Shown one piece after another: positions 58,141 to 64,000 of a stretch of DNA of 64,000 bases. Source of the stretch: Perognathus longimembris pacificus (lineage: Eukaryota > Chordata > Mammalia > Rodentia > Heteromyidae); the NCBI RefSeq assembly GCF_023159225.1, contig NC_063174.1:28107983-28171982 (forward strand), given 5' to 3'. Position numbers and translations under genes: made by a program. The stretch's first letter is position 1, and each line of letters opens with the position of its first letter. The notes beneath the pieces are model-generated. The model worked only from the letters and a program-made list of their open reading frames with translations. It had not been told where the DNA came from and made no database searches.

Positions 58141-59345
58141 AAAAAGAGATTCTTTCACTTAAAAAGAGACTTCTCTGATGAGGAAACGAGAATGGCCAAG
58201 AGACATATGAAAAAATGCTCTACATCACTGGCCATAAAAGAAACGCAAATCAAAACAACATTGAGATTCCATCTCACCCCAGTAAGAATGTCCTATGTCA
58301 AGAAAACTAACAATGACAAATGTTGGAGGGGATGTGGCCAAAAGGGAACCCTACTTCATTGTTGGTGGGAATGTAAACTGGTTCAGCCACTCTGGAAAGT
58401 GGTATGGAGATTCCTCAGAAGGCTAAGCATAGAGCTCCCCTATGACTCTGCAGCCCTACTTTTGGGGCATCTACCCAAAAGACCACAAACAAGAACACAC
58501 TAAAGTCACCAGCACAACAATGTTCATCACAGAACAATTTGTCATAGCTAGAATTTGGAACCAACCCAGATGCTCCTCACTAGACGAATGGATCAGGAAA
58601 ATGTGGTACATATACACAATGGAATTTTAGGCCTCTATCAGAAAGAATGACATTGCCTCATTTGTAAGGAAATGGAAGGATTTGGAAAAAATTATACTAA
58701 GTGAAGTGAGCCAGACCTAAAGAAACATGGACTCTATGGTCTCCCTTATAGGGAATAATTAGCACAGGTTTAGGCAAGTCACAGCAGAGGATCACAAGAG
58801 CCCAATAGCTATACCATTATGAACACATAAGATGATGCTAAGTGAAATGAACTCCATGTTATGGAAACGACTGTTATATCACTGTTGTAATTACTTTCAA
58901 CATACGATGTGAAACCGTAGCTTCTATTATTGATGATCCTCTTGTATCCCCTTTCTGTGGTTGTACCTTCACTATCTCTGTATCTTATCTGAGTACATTG
59001 GAAACCATCTATACAGGTACTAGGAAACTGTAAGGGAATACCAAAATCGAGAGACACAGGGTAAAAAAGACAAATGATTACAAAAGTAATACTTGCAAAA
59101 CTGTTTAGTGTAAATCTACTGAACAACTCATGAGGGGAAAATGAAAGGGGAAGGGGGGAGGGGGGAATGAGGGAGGAGGTAACAAACAGTACAAGAAATG
59201 TATCCAATGCCTAATGTATGAAACTGTAACCACTCTGTATATCATTTTGACAAAAAAAAAGAGAATGATATCAGTCAAGGAGAGAAAATATATAATCTTG
59301 AAAAAAAGATAAAATAAATAAATCTGAAAAAAAGAGATTCTTTCA
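58141..59345 (+). mobile_element. L1 3' end with candidate 3' transduction (copy N)
   Basis: Plus-strand L1 from ORF2 C-terminus (58158) through the 3'UTR (G-rich tract at about 59130-59177) to a first A-run at 59252-59260. About 65 bp of non-L1 sequence follows, containing AATAAA (59312-59317), then a second A-run. The perfect 17-bp duplication aaaaagagattctttca (58141-58157 and 59329-59345) encloses all of it, so the extra segment came with the insertion. Confidence 0.92.
58192..58630 (+). pseudogene. L1 ORF2 C-terminal fragment (copy N)
   Basis: Two overlapping frames (58192-58503 and 58442-58630) together cover the ORF2 C-terminus: the [19 protein letters not shown] block, the Cys/His motif [18 protein letters not shown] and the terminal [10 protein letters not shown]. 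One frameshift near 58460 (an extra G in a gggg run) separates them. Confidence 0.88.
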
Positions 59346-59811
59346 TAAACATAGTAGAAAACCTAGTGTAAATCCAGCTTTTAATGAATGCCCTAGGAAA
59401 GAGTATAGAAATTATGGCTCTTCAGTTATGATGAAACTGATCATATCCCTAAACATCCATGGAACTTTCTCTCTTTATTTTCCATTTTACCCACTGTTCA
59501 CTTTCCTGTCAATAAATGCAAACCTTCCATGGTTCTGAATTAACTCAGGGTCAGTTTTGAGAATGTCAACCCTACCTAAATACGAAATACGAAAATCTTG
59601 ATAATAGTCTTTTCTCTCAGAAAAGTGTAGGAAGGGATTTCTTTTTCATTTCCAGAAATGATTCATGAGAAATGTACAGCAGAAAATCATTACAATGACT
59701 TTCATTTCCCTATGGTTTCACTTTTCTTTGATATCAGACTTAACCACATCCAAATAGACCAATTAAAGAAGCAAGACCTCTGCATTCTCCTTTATTCAAC
59801 AATGCATTCTA
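59346..59811. other. Unique non-coding DNA
   Basis: Nothing recognised. Confidence 0.5.
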
Positions 59812-59958
59812 TAAAAAATTAATTTACTTATTGCCAAAGTAATGTACAGAGGGGTTACAGTTTCATATGTAAGGCAGTAAGTACATTTCTTATCACACTT
59901 TTTACTTCCTCCCTCATTTTTCTCCCATCTTTCCTCCTCCCCAATACCCTCCCCACTG
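59812..59958 (-). mobile_element. Short L1 3'-end fragment
   Basis: The complement of the L1 3'UTR end: tattgccaaagtaatgtacag (59829-59849), gaggggttacagtttcatat, then a C/T-rich polypyrimidine segment. It is diverged. Confidence 0.82.
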
Positions 59959-60820
59959 TGTTCTTTTTTAATTAAAAAATTACTTTTAAGTAGTTGTACA
60001 AAGAGGTTTCAACTCAACATATCAGTTTGTTGATGCATCTTGACCAGTGCTACTCTCTCCATGGAATTCTTATTCATCCTCTCATAGAATTTTGGGCACA
60101 GCCTTTCATGCCTATGAGAATGTAAGAAACACATATGGACTGTTCGGTTGTGCTTAACCACCCTTCTAAAATTCTCATATCAACCTAAGAGAGAGCTATC
60201 TGCAGTTACCTAGGTGAATAAAGACAGCCTTTTCTGTGTAGGGTCAAAGCTTTCATTCTTTTGGGCGGTAAGATTTGCTTCTGTAGTCATCCAGGTACTT
60301 GAATCAATGAAGAGTTCCCAGAAAGAAATGCTTAAGGCTATCTTGATTATGAGCTAAGCATAGCTGTGCCTACAAGGTAAAACAGGCTTCCAGAAAGAAT
60401 GTGTAAACAAGTATCAACTGACTAATGACTGGCACAAAATTATGCCCAGCCTCTGTTCTTTTGGGGAAATGTGTGCAAAAGAGCAAATTGATTTTACTTT
60501 TGTTACCACATTTTTTCATTGAGCTTTCTAGAAGTGTATTATTTCCTGGAGGGCAATTCACATCTGAGATAGGGTTAGGCTGCCCTTTGCATAGTAATGT
60601 TTTTCCCTTGCGCAGTTTTATCTTCTTTTGCTCCTGTTTCAGACCATGATAATACTATTTCTTATTTGGAAGAAAGAACAAGGTCCTGTTTAGAACTCTC
60701 AATTGGCTTTAAAAAAAAAATGATGGAGTTAATATTCCTGAGAGATGACTAAAGCAAAAACAAAAACAAAAAAAGCACAAATAGCAGGAATAAGTGACAC
60801 AAGATATTCAATAAGGAAAC
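59959..60820. other. Unique DNA with a possible decayed L1 end
   Basis: Sequence near 59965-60080 (aagtagttgtacaaagaggttt...) resembles an older minus-strand L1 3' end. The rest is unrecognised. Confidence 0.45.
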
Positions 60821-60925
60821 TTTTTTTTTTGAGACAGAGTCTCAATATGTATCTCAAGCTGGCCTTAATATGGACATTCTCCTGTCTCAGCTTATTGACA
60901 GCTAGAATTATAGATGTATAATTTC
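60821..60925 (-). mobile_element. Old B1 monomer, antisense
   Basis: A T-run (60822-60831), then the complement of B1: gagacagagtctcaatatgt (60831-60850), tcaagctggcctt, cctgtctcagctta. It is diverged and has no Geo module. Confidence 0.7.
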
Positions 60926-60971
60926 TCATCAAGCAATTCAGTGAGCAAAGGTTTGACCGAGAAATCAATTC

Positions 60972-61182
60972 ATATGTGTAATCCTAGCTACTCAGGAGGC
61001 TGAGATCTGAGGATAATGGTTTTAAGCCAGGCTGGGCAGGAAAGTCCATGAGGCTCCTTATCTCCAATTAACCACTGAAAAAGCTGGAAGTGGAGCTGTG
61101 GCTCAAGTAGTAGAGCACTAGCCTTTAGCATAAAGCTCAGGGATAGTGCCCAGCTCTGAGGTCAAACCCCAGGACAGGTGGG

Positions 61183-61233
<51 letters not shown>
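60972..61233 (+). mobile_element. B1-headed Geo SINE with (AC)n tail
   Basis: The B1 head (tgtgtaatcctagctactca, 60976-60995) is followed by the linker ctccaattaaccactg (about 61062-61077), the Geo module (gtggagctgtggctcaagta, 61091-61110) and its end cccaggac (61168-61175). The (AC)n tail (about 61187-61233) is pure over more than 20 units. It is the best copy for seeing the joint between B1 head and Geo tail. Confidence 0.92.
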
Positions 61234-61235
<2 letters not shown>

Positions 61236-61786
61236 CCACCACCACCACTGCAACCATCAACAAACTTCTCAATCCCCGACTATGTGTCATGTATTGTCTC
61301 CAATGCCTATCATTTATTAATTCCTTTAAACATCACAACTCTAGGAAGTAGACAAAGTTTTTATCCTTACTGAAGAAGGTAACCTACCTGTGGCAGGACT
61401 TCCTTTCACATGTATCCCTCAACATGTACTAGCTCTAAAAAATAGCACTTCTGTACAGTCATGAAAGCTCAGAGTTTAACTGTATGAACTCAAAGTCTCT
61501 CAATCTCAAAAAACTAAAAACTGAGAAGTAGAACCAGACTCCTAGTTATAGAGATGGAGCAACACACAGCCTCAACAGTGATGACTCCCACTGACCACAG
61601 CAGGTCCACTCTGACTGAACATGTGTCCAGCTTCCAGAGCAGAGATAATCACTGGTGGAGACCACCCTGTTTCTTGGTAACAAGTTGACTACATTGAACT
61701 CTGCTCACTCTGAAGGGCAGTGATTTATTCTGACAGATACCCACATGTATTCCAAGAATAAGTATCCCTATTGGTTTCCAGAGTTC
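61234..61786. other. Unique non-coding DNA
   Basis: A short (ACC)n lies at 61234-61250; nothing else recognised. Confidence 0.5.
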
Positions 61787-62022
61787 CTGCTAACACATTT
61801 TTTTTTTTTTTTTTGGCCAGTCCTGGGCCTTGGACTCAGGGCCTGAGCACTGTCCCTGGCTTCTTCCCGCTCAAGGCTAGCACTCCGCCACTTGAGCCAC
61901 AGCGCCGCTTCTGGCCGTTTTCTGTATATGTGGTGCTGGGGAATCGAACCTAGGGCCTCGTGTATCCGAGGCAGGCACTCTTGCCACTAGGCTATATCCC
62001 CAGCCCTGCTAACACATTTTTT
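61787..62022 (-). mobile_element. IDL-Geo dimeric SINE, young, antisense
   Basis: A T-run (to 61815), Geo module and ID-like module ending ccccagccc near 62005. A perfect 17-bp duplication, ctgctaacacatttttt, lies at 61787-61803 and 62006-62022. It differs from the copy at 56310-56524 at two positions by eye over about 190 bp. Confidence 0.96.
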
Positions 62023-64000
62023 GAGATTTCTTGGAGATATCTGAAGCAGTAGAAGCCTGAGTTAGGAGTAAGGCCATGAAGAATGCTGACCTTTGACTTG
62101 TGCACAGATGCTGAGGATTTGTTGCTCCTCTATAGAAACACCACTCTCTGCTTAGTGTTTTTATCATGGGATGAGGTGATTGGAAAAGAAAGAAGTGACA
62201 TGGGGCTATGACTTATATTTCCATTAGTAATCAAATTGTGGAATTAGGTTTATTGAGATGAGAGAGTATATGTATAGTACATTCAATCATAAAAACTGCT
62301 AATTAATCTATTACTTTTAGCTTGAGACTGTCGGAAACATAGACGATCGAGTGAGACAATGGGAATTATGGAAAAATAGAAAAACAATATCTGAGAAGAA
62401 GGGTTATAGTTATAGTTGTTCTTTAGCACATGGACTGTTACATGGAAACAAACTGTACATGGTGTTAAAGAGGAGGGACACTATGTAACTTAGGCAATTA
62501 TATAACTAGTTTATGCTGTGCTAGACAAGAGCAATCTGCTTATAAACTACAGAGCACCATAGGTATTGGTGTTGGCCAGTGATTCTGAGGATGAAAATAA
62601 AAGGGGAAGTATACATTTCAAAGAGTTCTTTGAAAACTTGAAGGCTTTTCCATGGCACAGCTGCAGTAGGGAGTAGAGAAATGTGGGCAAAGAAGATTGC
62701 ATCGTGAATGTGGAATTCAGGACTACAGTAGGAGGAAAAGGGAGAAAGAGTCATGAAGGCAGTCTCCTGAGTTTCTCCAGCTCAGACTGATTTCTGTATT
62801 TTTGAAGTCTGAATGGGAGTGTCTCGATCTTTGGATCCAAGTGTTGGGTCATATCAGGAGCTTGAAACAGCAAAAACGGTTGTGTTTTGGTAGTGGAAAG
62901 TTGAAAATTTGTAGACTCTGGTTGGGAAGATATTCTACAGGAAATATTTTCAACCATTTACTTAGGTTTCCTTTGACAAATATGAATTCCAAGTCACTGG
63001 TCTGAATGATGAGAATCAGAATTAACCCATGTGTGAAAAAGCCTTCATGATTTGTGTTTAGTTTTCCAGCTTCACCTGTACCCCTGTGACATTGTTTTCT
63101 GAGAATACTGACCTCCTATCATTTGTGCACTGTTCTCCCCTTATCACATCTCTGTACTACCATTCTTCTTGTCAGAATGCCTTTTGAAAAAATAATTCTC
63201 TTCTCTTTGGATAATATTGTATTTTTCAGATGAGCTGCCATTCTGTCCACATGATCTTCTTCAGGGCCCAGCCAGAGTCATCTGGTCCTTCTTTGTATCC
63301 ACCTCTGTTGTAATCCTGATTATGTGCCACTAACTTGATTTGTTGAAGTCTATTTCTTTCACATTCCTTGGGCTGAAGGCTTGAGTTTTTTCCTCCCTGT
63401 ATGTCAGCACTTGGCATATAACAGGTGACATAATAAATGCTTACTGAGAGTTTAAATTTAGAAATGAGTGACTCTGAGGTTAGATTATCAGGTGCTATAA
63501 ATCCCACAAGGCAAGAAGCTGATAAAGTAGACAAATGTCAGAGTAGAGATAATGAAAATAAACAAACATTTCCTTTTTTTTTTTGCTTTCTCTCCATTGT
63601 GTAACTCACTTAACTGTTTCTACTATGGTTATGTTCAAGGAGTAAGGACAAAAATAGGTACTTATAAAAGAGTTGCATGATTAAGCGAAGAAAACATTCT
63701 ATTTTAAATATATATTTTATTACAAAATATTAATGGTGGCCCAAAACTATTTTTCACTCAGTATTTCCATTGAATACTACCTCACTAAATTAATTAGAAT
63801 TAAATTTCAGCATTAGCATTTTTTTGGTACATCATTACAGAAAACATTACAAGAATATAAGAAAGCATTGATGGAGAAATCCAGTTAGGCATGCTTTAAT
63901 CAGTATTTAACTCATTTAATAAATATCTAAACCTTTTATGTGCAAATAATTGCTATGAAAGTGTTAAAATTTTAGTTCTTACAAGTAGGATTATTGTGGT
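62023..64000. other. Unique DNA with one short MIR/L2-like 3' end
   Basis: No gene seen. At about 63405-63450 cacttggcatataacaggtg followed by ataataaatgcttactgag resembles the sense 3' end of MIR/L2. A T-run lies at 63573-63584. The rest is unrecognised and AT-rich. Confidence 0.5.

Overview
The window is non-coding genomic DNA from a rodent, almost certainly of the superfamily Geomyoidea (kangaroo rats, pocket mice, pocket gophers). The diagnostic elements are five dimeric SINEs that match IDL-Geo, a family described only from that group: an ID/tRNA-Ala-like left monomer joined to a Geo right monomer. I see no host exon, tRNA gene, rRNA gene or conserved host coding sequence. Every long open frame belongs to a retroelement, an L1 5'UTR or a simple repeat. 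The window is best read as intergenic or intronic sequence built up by nested retrotransposition.

Layout. 1-5.8 kb: mostly unique DNA with one IDL-Geo, one B1-headed SINE, a MIR and a 340-bp polypyrimidine block. 5.84-9.95 kb: the 5' half of an L1 on the minus strand, with a promoter-type 5'UTR carrying a 54-bp tandem array, an uninterrupted ORF1 (311 aa) and a damaged endonuclease, but no 3' half. 12.3-13.3 kb: a plus-strand L1 3' end. 13.56-16.08 kb: a 5'-truncated minus-strand L1 split by a 428-bp solo LTR. 17.2-18.7 kb: one L1 inside another. 19.4-19.8 kb: a MaLR-like LTR. 19.84-29.25 kb: a long, mutated minus-strand L1 whose ORF1 was interrupted by a 4.4-kb betaretrovirus-like (class II) endogenous retrovirus with two LTRs and a 6-bp target-site duplication. 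29.6-31.1 kb: an L1 with a twin-priming inversion. 32.9-34.3 kb: an ancient L2. 34.5-42.3 kb: unique DNA with a run of B1-Geo SINEs and microsatellites. 42.4-43.3 kb: a second twin-primed L1. 44.5-49.4 kb: L1 pieces around an unusual inverted duplication (45.3/46.7 kb). 49.4-64 kb: largely unique DNA with SINEs, and an L1 at 58.2-59.3 kb that appears to carry a 3' transduction.

No functional gene network is present. The history can be read from the nesting: the solo LTR postdates its L1; the inner L1 at 17.6-18.5 kb postdates the outer one; the ERV postdates the long L1; the second twin-primed L1 landed at the edge of a B1-Geo SINE. Two IDL-Geo copies (56.3 and 61.8 kb) that differ at only two positions by eye, each with a perfect 16-17 bp duplication, suggest recent SINE activity. 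I did not find a convincing new cellular system. The observations most worth following up are the shared Geo tail on two unrelated SINE heads, the inverted duplication, the L1 5'UTR tandem array with overlapping open frames, and the candidate L1 3' transduction. All identities and counts were made by eye.
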